A stretch of 64,000 nt of DNA from Streptomyces himalayensis subsp. himalayensis (GCF_013778455.1 NZ_JACEHE010000003.1:310001-374000), one strand, 5' to 3'; counted from the stretch's first letter, positions 34,604 to 43,349 are shown. A program made the numbers and translations. Notes: generated from the letters alone by a model not told the origin.

Positions 34604-35335
34604 TCAACTCCTCGATGACGACGTGGGGCCCGCCTCGGCGAGCAGGACCCGAGGGTCCTCGCTGCCGCAGGCGCACTTTCCTGTCTCCACCCGGCCCGCA
34701 ATACCCAGGGGAGTTTCGGCGAGCCGGGACCGGCGGCCCTCGCCCGCCGCGATGACCAGCTCTCCGTCCCGCTCGCCGACCCGCCACTCGGCGGCGTTGA
34801 CGTGCGCGCCGCACCGCTCGGGGCACTCCAGTGCGAGGGCAGGGCCCACGGCGGACATGAGGCAAGCGGAAACGCCCGCCCCGCGGAGCACCGGTACGGC
34901 GGCGGGCCGGGCCAGCACGACCGACGTCGACCGGAACATCTCGCCGATGTCAGCCGAACCGGAGAGTCCCTCCAGGGTCTCCGCGGACAGGCCGATCACC
35001 ACGTCCGGATCCAGCTCGCGGTGGAAGACCGCGGTGCGGCGGTGGTCCCAGCCCATCGCCTCGGCGATGCCGTATGGCACCCGCAGCGCACGCAGGGCGC
35101 CGATCACCGTATGGCCCCAGAACCCCTCGAATCCGGAGGTGGTCAGCAGCGCCCGCTGACCGGCGGCCAAGCCGTGCCCGCGCAGCCGTTCGGTGACCCA
35201 TTTGGTGTCGCGGGCGAGTTCCGCCCACGTGAGCTCCATGTCCTTCATGCCGTCGGCGGCGGGGAAGCGCACGAGGTAGGCCAGTTCGGGCCGGGCCAGT
35301 TCCTTGGCCCGGGCGAGAGTGTCGGCGCGTGCCAT
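34604..35335 (-). CDS. Shrunken adenylate-ligase-like protein with C-terminal Cys motif
   Basis: A 243-residue protein. The first part (LTWAELARDTKWVTERLRGH, GQRALLTTSGFEGFWGHTVI, GALRALRVPYG) follows the N-terminal region of acyl-CoA ligases, but there is no SGTTG loop, no Y-TE motif and no C-terminal domain. The end, TGKCACGSEDPRVLL, resembles the GRCGCGRTHARMW segment of the phenylacetate-CoA-ligase-like protein encoded upstream. The start overlaps that gene by one base (TGATG). It may be a regulatory or structural subunit of that ligase, or a decayed copy. Function not recognised. Confidence 0.6.
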   Translation of the reverse strand: MARADTLARAKELARPELAYLVRFPAADGMKDMELTWAELARDTKWVTERLRGHGLAAGQRALLTTSGFEGFWGHTVIGALRALRVPYGIAEAMGWDHRRTAVFHRELDPDVVIGLSAETLEGLSGSADIGEMFRSTSVVLARPAAVPVLRGAGVSACLMSAVGPALALECPERCGAHVNAAEWRVGERDGELVIAAGEGRRSRLAETPLGIAGRVETGKCACGSEDPRVLLAEAGPTSSSRS

Positions 35336-36657
35336 CAGCTCTTCACCACCCGGGGGAACTTGGCGACGCTGGTCATGGTGTTCAACAGGTCCTCCTCGGT
35401 GCGCATGTCGAGCACCGGCTTGACCCCGGTCCGCTCGAGCACGGCCTCACCCAACCGCCCGGCCAGCGCGTCGACATCGCCGGTGAGCTCGGGGTCGTAG
35501 CCGACGCGCAGCCGCAGCTCGTCGACCTCGCGCCGCTCCCGGACGATCTGGAACACGCCCGCGACGGTCTCCGGCTGGTCCTCCACCGCATTCCAGATGT
35601 CACGCAGGACCACGGAGCGCCCCTGGACCAGCGTCTCGTCGCCGCGCCGTCCGGCCACCCACATACGGGCGTGGGTGCGCCCGCAGCCGCAGCGGCCGCG
35701 CGAGAGGCGGACGAGGTCCTCGCTGCGGTAGCGGATCAGCGGTGCGGCCCGGTTGTCCAGGTCGGTGGCGACCAGTTCACCGAGGTCACTCTCCTGGACG
35801 TCGCGCCATCCGTGTTCCTCGACCTCGATGCATTCCGCGAAGACGGTGTCCTCCCAGAGGTGGAAGCCGTCGTGCTCGCGGCACTCCCAGGCGGTGCCGG
35901 TGTCGGCCGCGCTGGTGTACTCGTAGACGTCGATGCCCCAGTCGTCGCGAATCCGCTCGCGCATCTTCCGGCTGAGGGGCTGCCCGGCGCACGAGGCGCC
36001 CTTGAGGGAGGAGAACGCCTCCTTCAGATCCACCTTCTCGGCCAGGTGCTCCAGCTCCACCATCTGCGGATACATCATCTGGATGTAGGCCGGCCGGTAG
36101 GTGCGGAGGGCCTCGACGACCTCGTGCATCTTCCCGATCCAGGTGTCCACCTCGATCACCACCGCGCCCAGCGCCTGGTAGCCGGGGTCCATGAGGTTGC
36201 GGAAGGTGCCGGGCGGGCTCAGCACCCGGTCCCCCGGCCTGAGGCCGAGCTCCCACAGGTCACGCACCTGTGCGGTGACCAGGGGCGGCGCGTCCTCCCA
36301 GATCTCGGCGAAGAACTCCGGGTCGCCGGTCGTGCCCGAACTGGAGGAGACCGAGGTCAGCTCTTCGGTCGGGACGCAGAGCAGACCGCCGAAGGGGTCG
36401 CCGGTGCGGGCCCGGTAGGCGCGCACCATGTCCTTGGTGATGAACGGGACGCGCGCCCGGAAGTCCTCAAGGGAGCGGATGTCACGCGGGTGCACCCCGT
36501 GCTCGTCCCAGAGCTCGCGGTAGAAGGGCGAGTTGCCGTAGGCGTACTCCACGAGCTCCAGGACCCGTTCCTCCTGCAGCGCCCGCAGCTGTTCGCGGGG
36601 CATGGTCTCCACCTGTGGCTCGAAGTACCTGTCACCGGTGTCCCTGTCACCGACCAT
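35335..36657 (-). CDS. Phenylacetate-CoA-ligase-like (PaaK family) acyl-CoA ligase
   Basis: A 440-residue ligase of PaaK length. Seen: YAYGNSPFYRELWDEHGV, SSSGTTGDPEFFAEIW (phosphate loop, though the usual lysine is missing), YTSAADTGTAWEC, LVATDLDNRAAPLIRYRSED (A7-like) and GRCGCGRTHARMWVAGRRGDE (A8). PaaK enzymes activate aryl- or arylacetic acids to CoA esters; relatives take other ring acids. It is the first gene leftwards from island 7, opposite ETF, so it probably starts the pathway encoded in its operon. Confidence 0.85.
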   Translation of the reverse strand: MVGDRDTGDRYFEPQVETMPREQLRALQEERVLELVEYAYGNSPFYRELWDEHGVHPRDIRSLEDFRARVPFITKDMVRAYRARTGDPFGGLLCVPTEELTSVSSSSGTTGDPEFFAEIWEDAPPLVTAQVRDLWELGLRPGDRVLSPPGTFRNLMDPGYQALGAVVIEVDTWIGKMHEVVEALRTYRPAYIQMMYPQMVELEHLAEKVDLKEAFSSLKGASCAGQPLSRKMRERIRDDWGIDVYEYTSAADTGTAWECREHDGFHLWEDTVFAECIEVEEHGWRDVQESDLGELVATDLDNRAAPLIRYRSEDLVRLSRGRCGCGRTHARMWVAGRRGDETLVQGRSVVLRDIWNAVEDQPETVAGVFQIVRERREVDELRLRVGYDPELTGDVDALAGRLGEAVLERTGVKPVLDMRTEEDLLNTMTSVAKFPRVVKS

Positions 36658-36691
36658 GGCGCCTCCTTGCGGCCTAAGCTGACCAGATCTT

Positions 36692-36785
36692 CCAGCTATC
36701 AGCGCAATCAGTCAACCAATTCGACGGATTCTCGGGTGACTCTCGCGCCCCCTCGCTCGATATAGTTAACTATTAACACTCATTG
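36692..36785. promoter_or_regulatory. Divergent promoter/operator island 7 (PaaK-like operon / ETF)
   Basis: The 146-bp gap holds two elements. Near ETF, GATATAGTTAACTATTAACA (36758-36777) includes the perfect palindrome TAGTTAACTA. Near the ligase, CGCAATCAGT at 36703-36712 is the reverse complement of ACTGATTGCG, which recurs on the plus strand at 38774-38783. The ETF side is the clearest copy of the GTTA element in the cluster. Confidence 0.68.
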
Positions 36786-36803
36786 AACCCAGGGGAGAGC
36801 GCT

Positions 36804-37583
36804 GTGAAGATCGTTGTCTGCGTGAAGCACGTGCCCGACGCTACGGCGGACCGCACCTTCACCGAGGACGGCAACACCGACCGCGAGTCGGTCGACTCAC
36901 TGCTGTCCGAACTCGACGAGTACGCGGTCGAGCAGGCCCTGCGGGTCGCCGAGTCGGGCGTCGACGCCGACATCACCTACCTCACCATCGGCCCCGACGA
37001 CGCCAAGGACGCGCTGCGCAAGGCACTGGCCATGGGAGGCGACTCGGCGGTCCACGTCAGCGACGAGGACATCGAGGGCAGCGACGCGTTCGGTACCTCA
37101 CTCGTTCTGGCCAGGGCGATCGAGCGGCACGGCTTCGATCTGGTCGTCTGCGGGATGGCTTCGACGGACGGCACGATGGGTGTCGTACCGGCGCTGCTGG
37201 CCGAACGGCTTGGCGTCCCGGCCGTCACCCACCTCGACGAGCTGGCGATCGAGGACGGTGCGGTGACCGGCCGCCGCGAGGGCGATTCCGCGACCGTACG
37301 TGTCCAGGGCACCCTTCCGGCCGTCGTGTCGGTGACCGACCGTTCCGGCGACGCCCGTTACCCGTCCTTCAAGGGGATCATGGCCGCGAAGAAGAAGCCG
37401 CTGGAGACCCTCGACCTCGCGGACCTCGGTATCGCTCCCGAGCAGGTCGGGCGGACCGGTGCGCGTTCGGCGGTGGACACCGCGGCCAAGCGCCCGCCGC
37501 GCACTCAGGGGGAGATCGTCGCCGACGACGGTGCGGGCGGCGTGGGGCTGGCCACGTTCCTCACCGCCAAGAAGTTCATCTGA
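36804..37583 (+). CDS. etfB: Electron transfer flavoprotein beta subunit
   Basis: A 259-residue ETF beta: MKIVVCVKHVPDATADRTF, DEYAVEQALRVAE, YLTIGPDDAKDALRKALAMG and FDLVVCGMASTDGTMGVVPALLAERLG are family landmarks. With ETF alpha it accepts electrons from acyl-CoA dehydrogenases. GTG at 36804 behind AGGGGAG. Divergent from the PaaK-like operon across island 7. Having a dedicated ETF fits the eight dehydrogenases in the cluster; no ETF:quinone oxidoreductase gene is present here. Confidence 0.95.
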   Translation: MKIVVCVKHVPDATADRTFTEDGNTDRESVDSLLSELDEYAVEQALRVAESGVDADITYLTIGPDDAKDALRKALAMGGDSAVHVSDEDIEGSDAFGTSLVLARAIERHGFDLVVCGMASTDGTMGVVPALLAERLGVPAVTHLDELAIEDGAVTGRREGDSATVRVQGTLPAVVSVTDRSGDARYPSFKGIMAAKKKPLETLDLADLGIAPEQVGRTGARSAVDTAAKRPPRTQGEIVADDGAGGVGLATFLTAKKFI

Positions 37584-37591
37584 CCGGACGC

Positions 37592-37676
37592 GTCACCACG
37601 TCACCTACGTCACCCATGTCACGGACGTCACCGACGTCACCGACGTCACCGACGTCACCGACGTCACCGACGTCAC
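37592..37676 (+). repeat. 9-bp GACGTCACC tandem array between etfB and etfA
   Basis: GTCAC recurs every nine bases from 37600 to 37676 (nine times, plus one at 37592 at eight-base spacing); the last six units are exact GACGTCACC. Each contains the palindrome GACGTC. It fills the 114-bp gap in the operon and ends just before the etfA ribosome site. Confidence 0.93.
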
Positions 37677-37697
37677 CAACAGGAGGAGTGCATCACC

Positions 37698-38660
37698 GTG
37701 GCCGAGATCCTCGTACTCGTCGACCACACCGACGGCGCCGTACGCAAACCGACCCTCGAACTGCTCACCCTGGCACGCCGTCTGGGCGAGCCGTCGGCCG
37801 TGTTCCTCGGGCAGGGAGCGGACACCGCAACCGAGGTCCTCGGCCGGTACGGCGCGCACAAGGTCTACGTCGTGGACGCGCCCGAGGTCGAGGAGTTCCT
37901 CGTCACTCCGGCCGTCGACGCGCTCACCCAGATCGCCGAGAGCACCAGCCCGGCGGCGATACTCCTGCCCTCCGGCCCGGACGGCAAGGAGACCGCCGCA
38001 CGGGTCGCGCTCCGCCTGGAGTCAGGGCTCATCACCGACGCCATCGACGTCACCGCCGACGAGGACGGTCCGGTAACCGAGCAGTCCGTGTTCGCGGCGA
38101 CGTACCAGGTGACGGCACATGTCACCCAGGGCGTACCGGTCATCACGGTCAAGCCAAACGCCACCGCCCCCGAACCGGCCCCCGTCACACCCGCCGTCGA
38201 GAAGTGGGATGTCACCTTCGGCCCTGCCTCCGCCGCCGTCAAGGTCCTGTCCCGGGCGCCACGGGAGCGCAGCGACCGCCCAGAGCTGACCGAGGCCGAC
38301 ATCGTGGTTTCCGGCGGCCGCGGCGTGAACGGCGCCGAGAACTTCGCCGTCATCGAGCGTCTCGCCGACGCACTGGGCGCGGCCGTCGGGGCCTCCCGCG
38401 CCGCCGTGGACGCAGGCTGGTACCCGCACAGTCACCAGGTCGGCCAGACGGGCACCCAGGTCTCCCCGGGGCTCTACCTCGCCGCCGGCATCTCCGGCGC
38501 GATCCAGCATCGCGCGGGCATGCAGACCTCCAAGACCATCGTCGCCGTCAACAAGGACGAGGACGCCCCCATCTTCGACCTCGCCGACTACGGCGTCGTA
38601 GGCGATCTCTTCAAGGTGCTACCGCAACTGGTGGAGGAGATCGAGCGGCGCCGCGGCTGA
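37698..38660 (+). CDS. etfA: Electron transfer flavoprotein alpha subunit
   Basis: A 320-residue ETF alpha: [59 protein letters not shown], and the FAD-domain signature [20 protein letters not shown], then [23 protein letters not shown] start at 37698 downstream of AGGAGGAG. Forms the heterodimer with the etfB product. Its last codons seed the repeats at 38653-38734. Confidence 0.95.
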   Translation: MAEILVLVDHTDGAVRKPTLELLTLARRLGEPSAVFLGQGADTATEVLGRYGAHKVYVVDAPEVEEFLVTPAVDALTQIAESTSPAAILLPSGPDGKETAARVALRLESGLITDAIDVTADEDGPVTEQSVFAATYQVTAHVTQGVPVITVKPNATAPEPAPVTPAVEKWDVTFGPASAAVKVLSRAPRERSDRPELTEADIVVSGGRGVNGAENFAVIERLADALGAAVGASRAAVDAGWYPHSHQVGQTGTQVSPGLYLAAGISGAIQHRAGMQTSKTIVAVNKDEDAPIFDLADYGVVGDLFKVLPQLVEEIERRRG

Positions 38661-38734
38661 TCTCGCCGTACTCCGCGGCTGACCTCCGTACTCCGCAGCT
38701 GACCTCCGTACTCCGCAGCTGATCTCCGCCCTCC
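38653..38734 (+). repeat. 20-bp tandem repeats at the etfA 3' end
   Basis: The etfA end (GCGGCTGA, including the stop) is repeated as GCGGCTGACCTCCGTACTCC, GCAGCTGACCTCCGTACTCC and GCAGCTGATCTCCGCCCTCC, after a first longer unit with GCCGTACTCC. Each copy repeats the stop codon TGA in frame or out of frame. No clear terminator hairpin follows before island 8. Confidence 0.88.
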
Positions 38735-38754
38735 CGGCCTTCCACAAGGTCGCC

Positions 38755-38786
38755 GATACACTTAAAATCGCTAACTGATTGCGTCC
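38755..38786 (+). promoter_or_regulatory. Promoter/operator island 8
   Basis: GATACACTTAAAATCGCTAA followed by CTGATTGCGTCC sits 20-50 bases before the amidohydrolase start. It combines GATACA (as in island 2), CTTAAAAT (a possible weak GTTA variant) and ACTGATTGCG (38774-38783), which matches the ligase side of island 7 exactly. Confidence 0.6.
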
Positions 38787-38805
38787 ATTCGTCCGAAGGA
38801 GCGCC

Positions 38806-39885
38806 ATGACGAAGATCTGGGTCAACTCGGGGGACTCCCACGTGCTGGAACCGGACGACCTCTGGACCGAGGCCCTGCCGCCCCGCCTCGCCGACCGGGC
38901 GCCGCGCAGTGAGCGCGGCGACAAGTACGAGGTGCTCTACATCGACGGCGAGCGCATCGACCGCCAGCTCAACGACTTCATGGACGCCATGCGGCCGCCG
39001 GGCGCCCGGGACCTCGACGTCCGGCTGAAGGACCTGGACCAGGAGGGGGTCTGGGGCCAACTGGCCTTTCCCTCCATGGGGTTCTGGCTGGTCTCGATCA
39101 CCGACCGGGAGCTCGCCCGGGAGACCGTACGGGCCTGGAACGACTGGGCGCACGCCGAGATCCTCGGCAAGAACAAGCGCGTCATCACCCCCGCCTGCGT
39201 CTCGACGGCGAACATCGAGGACGCGGTCGCCGAGGTGGAGCGCGTGGCGGAGCTGGGCTTCCAGTCGGTCTTCCTGCCGTGCGCCACCCGGCCGGGCGAG
39301 GAGTATGCCCTCGACCGCTGGGAGCCGCTGTGGACCGCGGCCGAGCGGGCCGGTCTGGTGCTCGGCTTCCACATCGGCACCGGCGGCGAGAACGTCGTCT
39401 TCCGCGGGCCCGGCGGCGCGGTCGTCAACTATATGGAGACGACCTACCCGGGCATGCGCGTCGTGTCCCACATGGTCGCGGGCGGTGCCCTGGACCGCCA
39501 CCCCGACCTGCGCATCCTCATCGCCGAGGGCGGCGCGGGATGGGTGCCGGCCATCGGCGACCGGATGGACGAGGCCTACCGCCAGCACGGCATGTTCGTA
39601 CGGCCGAAGCTGAGCCGGCTGCCCAGCGAGATCATCAGGCAGCAGGTGTACGCCTCGTTCCAGCACGACAAGAGCTCGGTGGAGATCGTCGAGGCGACGG
39701 GCTACCGCAACGTGATGTGGGGCGACGACTACCCCCATCTGGAGGGCACGTACGGCCACACGCAGTCCACGCTCCACGACCTGTTCGACGGCGTGTCCGA
39801 CGACATCCGCGAACGCGTCACGCGCGGCACCTTCAACGAGCTCTTCCGCCTGCCGGAGCAGACTCCCCGGGAGGCGGCCGTCTGA
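38806..39885 (+). CDS. Amidohydrolase family protein (ACMSD / amidohydro_2 type)
   Basis: A 359-residue TIM-barrel metal hydrolase/decarboxylase: N-terminal NSGDSHVLEPDDLW (usual DxHxH reduced to D-S-H), LGFHIGTGGENVVF, VVSHMVAGGALDRHPDLRILIAEGGAGW and VMWGDDYPHLEGTYGH with the late metal Asp. Family members decarboxylate or hydrolyse ring-cleavage acids; many actinobacterial relatives sit in catabolic islands with luciferase-like enzymes. AAGGAG precedes the ATG at 38806. First gene of the rightward operon from island 8. Likely a C-C hydrolase or decarboxylase. Confidence 0.87.
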   Translation: MTKIWVNSGDSHVLEPDDLWTEALPPRLADRAPRSERGDKYEVLYIDGERIDRQLNDFMDAMRPPGARDLDVRLKDLDQEGVWGQLAFPSMGFWLVSITDRELARETVRAWNDWAHAEILGKNKRVITPACVSTANIEDAVAEVERVAELGFQSVFLPCATRPGEEYALDRWEPLWTAAERAGLVLGFHIGTGGENVVFRGPGGAVVNYMETTYPGMRVVSHMVAGGALDRHPDLRILIAEGGAGWVPAIGDRMDEAYRQHGMFVRPKLSRLPSEIIRQQVYASFQHDKSSVEIVEATGYRNVMWGDDYPHLEGTYGHTQSTLHDLFDGVSDDIRERVTRGTFNELFRLPEQTPREAAV

Positions 39886-39920
39886 GCGGCGTCGACGACG
39901 CCGGGGCGCCGCACGAACCC

Positions 39921-42362
39921 GTGACCACTCCCCCGTATCCCGAGGACCTCGAACAGCCCGGACTCGTCAGGACCGGGCGGTCGACCTTCGTCCGGCCCAT
40001 CCGGCCGGAGGACGCCGACCGCCTGGTCGCCTTCGTCGGCGGCCTGTCGCGGGCGACCCTGGCCTACCGCTCGCTCGGTCCGGTCGTCCGCGTCCGCGAC
40101 GACGTGATCCGGCGTGGCGCGCACGTGGACTACCTCAACGAGCTGGCGCTCGTCGCCCTGGCAGGCGACGAGATCGCGGGCCTGGTGCGCTATGTCCGCA
40201 ACCCGGAGGAACCGGACCACGCGGAGGTCACGTTCACCATCCGGGACGACCACCAGAGCGAGGGGTTCGGCAGGCTGCTCCTGGAGCACATCGCCGCTGC
40301 CGCCCGCGACCGGGGCATCCGGGTCCTCGAGGCCGATGTCCTCGCGGACAACACCCGCATGATCAACGTGTTCCTCAGCTCCGGCTACCGCGTCGAGATG
40401 GGTCCGCCGGGCCAGATAGTCCACTTCGAGATCGCCATCGATCCGCAGGCCCAGGCCCTGGCCCGGGCGGAGCGGCGCGAGCACACGGCCGTACGGCGCT
40501 CCCTGCGACCGCTGCTCGAACCGCGGTCGGTCGCGGTGATCGGCGCCAACCGGAGCCCGCTGACGATCGGTCACGAGATCGTCGCCAACCTGCTGCGGGG
40601 TGGTTTCCGCGGCAGTGTGTACCCGGTCAATCCGGGGGCCGAGCAAATTGCCGGAGCGCGGGCGTACGCAAGCGTCCGTGATCTTCCCGAGCCGCCGGAC
40701 CTGGCGCTGGTGGCGGTACGGGCCGAGGCCGTACCCGACGTCGTACGGGAGTGTGCGGAGGCCGGCGTCAAAGCGGTGGTCGTCGTCTCCACCGGCTTCG
40801 GCGAGACCGGTGCGGCCGGACGGGAGACCGAGCTTGAGCTGGCCCGCTTCGCCCGTGCCTCCGGGATGCGGCTGGTGGGCCCGAACTGCATGGGCGTGGT
40901 CAACACGACGCCCGCGGCGCGGCTCGCCGCGACCTTCTCGCCCGCCCTGCCGACGCCCGGCCGGGTGGCGATGTCCAGCCAGTCCGGGCCGCTGGGCCTC
41001 GCGGTGCTCGACTTCGCCCGACGGCTCCGTCTCGGCTTCTCCGGCTTCGTGTCGGTGGGCCACGCCGTGGACGTGTCCACCAACGACCTGCTCCAGTGGT
41101 GGGAGGAGGACCCCGAGACCTCGGTGGTCCTGCTGCACGTCGAGCACTTCGGCAATCCGCGACGGTTCGCCCGCATCGCCCGCCGCGTCGCGCCGCGCAA
41201 GCCGATCATCGCGGTCCACCCGGGAGACGGCAGGCACCCCGGGCACGGGGACGCGGCGGTCAGTTCGCTCTTCGCCCAGTCCGGTGTGATCCGTACGCGC
41301 AGCCTCCAGGAGCTGTTCGACGTCGCGTTGCTGCTCGCCCACCAGCCTCCCCCGCCCGGGAACCGGGTCGCAGTGATCACCAACGCGGGCGGGCCCGCCG
41401 CCCTGACCGTGGGAGCATGCGCGGCGAGCGGACTGTGCGTACCGGCACTTGGTGAACACACCAGGCAGAGGCTGCATTCGGCCCTCCCGGCCCGGGCGGA
41501 CGTCGCCAACCCGATCGACCTCACCCCCACGGCCACCGCCGCGCACTACCGGCAGGCGCTGGACGCCGTACTGGCCGACGACGACATCGACGCGGCCATC
41601 GTCCTCTTCATGCCGCCGCTGGCCGACAAGCCCGACGAGGTGGCGTCGGCGATCCTCGACGCGGCCGCGGCCGCACCCTCGAAGCCGGTCGTGGCCAGCT
41701 TCCTGGGCGGCGCGGGCGTCGCCGATCTTCTGCACCGGGGTGAACTGGTCGTACCGACCTATGCGTTCCCCGAGTCGGCGGCGGCCTCGCTCGGACACGC
41801 GGCGGCCTACCAGGCATGGCGGAGCACCCCGGCGGGTGTCGTACCGGATCTCGCGGGGGTCTACGTCGAGCGGGCCCGGTCGCTGGTCGCCGGGTGCGCT
41901 CCCGGACCCGTCCCCGCGCAGATCGCGGCCGAGCTGCTGGACTCGTACGGAATCGCGATGGGGGACCACGAGCCGGGCTCCGGCGGCCCGGACGCGTTCC
42001 TCTCCGTCAGCGCCGACCCGGTCTTCGGCCCGGTGGTCGCGTTCGGCCTCACCGGGGACTACGCCGACCTCATGGCCGACGTCGCGTACCGAGTCACCCC
42101 GCTCAGCGACCGCGACGCCCGGGAGATGGTCCGCTCGCTGCGGGCGGCCCCGCTGCTGGACGGCCGGATAGGCGGCCCAGGTGTGGACCTGGCGGCACTG
42201 GAGGAGACAGTCCTGCGGCTCTCGGCGATGGTCGAGGACCTCCCCGAAATTGAGGCGTTGGAGCTGCGTCCGGTGCGGCTGCTGCCGCCCGGGCAAGGGG
42301 TCGCCGTCTCTCGCGCGACGATCCGGCTGTCGGAGAACACAACTGGAGGTGGCCCCTCGTGA
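39921..42362 (+). CDS. GNAT acetyltransferase fused to a degenerate ADP-forming acyl-CoA synthetase
   Basis: An 813-residue fusion. About residues 15-180 form a GNAT domain (FVRPIRPEDADRLVAFV; EGFGRLLLEHIAAAARDRGI is the acetyl-CoA motif). About 200-700 follow the NDP-forming acyl-CoA synthetase: PRSVAVIGANRSPLTIG, VVVVSTGFGETG, GPNCMGVVNT, SQSGPLGLAVLDFARR. The loop that normally reads SHTGA around the phospho-His is HPGHGDAAVSSLFAQSG, and the ATP-grasp part is shortened by some 50 residues (YGIAMGDHEPGSGGPDAF). Ligase activity is doubtful; a Pat-like lysine acetyltransferase that tunes acyl-CoA enzymes is more likely. GTG at 39921 lacks a clear ribosome site. Confidence 0.82.
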   Translation: MTTPPYPEDLEQPGLVRTGRSTFVRPIRPEDADRLVAFVGGLSRATLAYRSLGPVVRVRDDVIRRGAHVDYLNELALVALAGDEIAGLVRYVRNPEEPDHAEVTFTIRDDHQSEGFGRLLLEHIAAAARDRGIRVLEADVLADNTRMINVFLSSGYRVEMGPPGQIVHFEIAIDPQAQALARAERREHTAVRRSLRPLLEPRSVAVIGANRSPLTIGHEIVANLLRGGFRGSVYPVNPGAEQIAGARAYASVRDLPEPPDLALVAVRAEAVPDVVRECAEAGVKAVVVVSTGFGETGAAGRETELELARFARASGMRLVGPNCMGVVNTTPAARLAATFSPALPTPGRVAMSSQSGPLGLAVLDFARRLRLGFSGFVSVGHAVDVSTNDLLQWWEEDPETSVVLLHVEHFGNPRRFARIARRVAPRKPIIAVHPGDGRHPGHGDAAVSSLFAQSGVIRTRSLQELFDVALLLAHQPPPPGNRVAVITNAGGPAALTVGACAASGLCVPALGEHTRQRLHSALPARADVANPIDLTPTATAAHYRQALDAVLADDDIDAAIVLFMPPLADKPDEVASAILDAAAAAPSKPVVASFLGGAGVADLLHRGELVVPTYAFPESAAASLGHAAAYQAWRSTPAGVVPDLAGVYVERARSLVAGCAPGPVPAQIAAELLDSYGIAMGDHEPGSGGPDAFLSVSADPVFGPVVAFGLTGDYADLMADVAYRVTPLSDRDAREMVRSLRAAPLLDGRIGGPGVDLAALEETVLRLSAMVEDLPEIEALELRPVRLLPPGQGVAVSRATIRLSENTTGGGPS

Positions 42363-43333
42363 AGGTCGGCATCTACTTCGATATGCGCAATCCTCCGCCG
42401 TGGCGGCAGAGTTGGTCCCGGGTGTACGGGTTCGCCCTGGAGATGTGCGAGGAGGCGGACCGGCTGGGCCTCGACTCCGTCTGGTTCTCCGAACACCACG
42501 GCTTCGAGGACGGATACCTTCCGCAGCCGCTCACCATGGCCGCAGCGGCCGCGGCCCGCACCCGCCGGGTGCGCCTGGGCACCGCGGTCATCCCCGCACC
42601 GCTGCACGCGGCCCCCGAGATCGCCGAACAGGCCGCGATCGTCGACATCATCAGCGACGGCCGCCTGGACCTCGGACTCGGCACCGGCTACCGCGTGCCC
42701 GAGTACCGGCTGTACGGAGCCGATCTCGGCAAGCGCTACTCCACGACCGACCAACGCGTCCGGGAGATCCGCGGCCTGTGGGCCGAGTCCCTGGTCACCC
42801 CCGGCCCGGTCCAGGATCCGCTGCCGATCTGGCTCGGCTACCAGGGCCCGCAGGGCGCCCGCCGGGCCGGCCGGCTCGGCACCGGGCTGCTGTCCCTCAA
42901 CCCCGCTCTGCTGACGCCGTACCGGGAAGGGCTCGCGGAGAGCGGGTACGACATGTCGGCGGCCCGCATGCAGGGGTCGTTCACCACGTTCGTCACCGAG
43001 GACCCCGACGGCGACTGGCCGGTGGTCCGCAAGCACCTGGCGTACCAGTGGGACAGCTACCGCCGGTACATGGTGGAGGGGACGGACCAGCCCGTCCCCC
43101 GCCCCATCGACCCCGAGAAGTGGCGGGAGACGGGGCTGCGCGCGACCGGCGTGGGGCAGTTCCTCTACGGCACACCCCAGGAGACCGCCGACGCCATCAA
43201 GGCGTACGTGGCAGGGTTGCCGGTCGAAGGGGTGTTCCTGTGGGCCTCGCTGGCCGGGATGCCCGAGGACATGATCGCCCGCCAGGTCCAGCTCATCGCC
43301 GGGAAGCTGCGTCCGCTGCTTGCCGATGCCTGA
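42359..43333 (+). CDS. LLM-class flavin-dependent oxidoreductase
   Basis: A 324-residue luciferase-like protein: MKVGIYFDMRNPPPW, LDSVWFSEHHGFEDGYLPQP (HH motif of bacterial luciferase-type monooxygenases), LGTAVIPAPLHAAPEIAEQ, ISDGRLDLGLGTGYRVPEYR. Probably uses FMNH2 or F420H2 to oxidise a pathway intermediate. GTG start with GTGA overlap to the fusion gene upstream. It differs from the LLM at 16269-17291 and from the two SsuD-like proteins at 46742 and 51728. Confidence 0.87.
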   Translation: MKVGIYFDMRNPPPWRQSWSRVYGFALEMCEEADRLGLDSVWFSEHHGFEDGYLPQPLTMAAAAAARTRRVRLGTAVIPAPLHAAPEIAEQAAIVDIISDGRLDLGLGTGYRVPEYRLYGADLGKRYSTTDQRVREIRGLWAESLVTPGPVQDPLPIWLGYQGPQGARRAGRLGTGLLSLNPALLTPYREGLAESGYDMSAARMQGSFTTFVTEDPDGDWPVVRKHLAYQWDSYRRYMVEGTDQPVPRPIDPEKWRETGLRATGVGQFLYGTPQETADAIKAYVAGLPVEGVFLWASLAGMPEDMIARQVQLIAGKLRPLLADA

Positions 43334-43349
43334 CACGAGGAGTTCCACC

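Noticed and set aside
37592..37676. Regularly spaced repeats that might suggest a CRISPR array
   Set aside because: The unit is 9 bp with no unique spacers; it is a simple tandem repeat.
39729..42296. 855-codon open frame antisense to the GNAT/synthetase fusion
   Set aside because: High GC keeps antisense frames open; the product has no recognisable domains, while the plus-strand product has clear ones.
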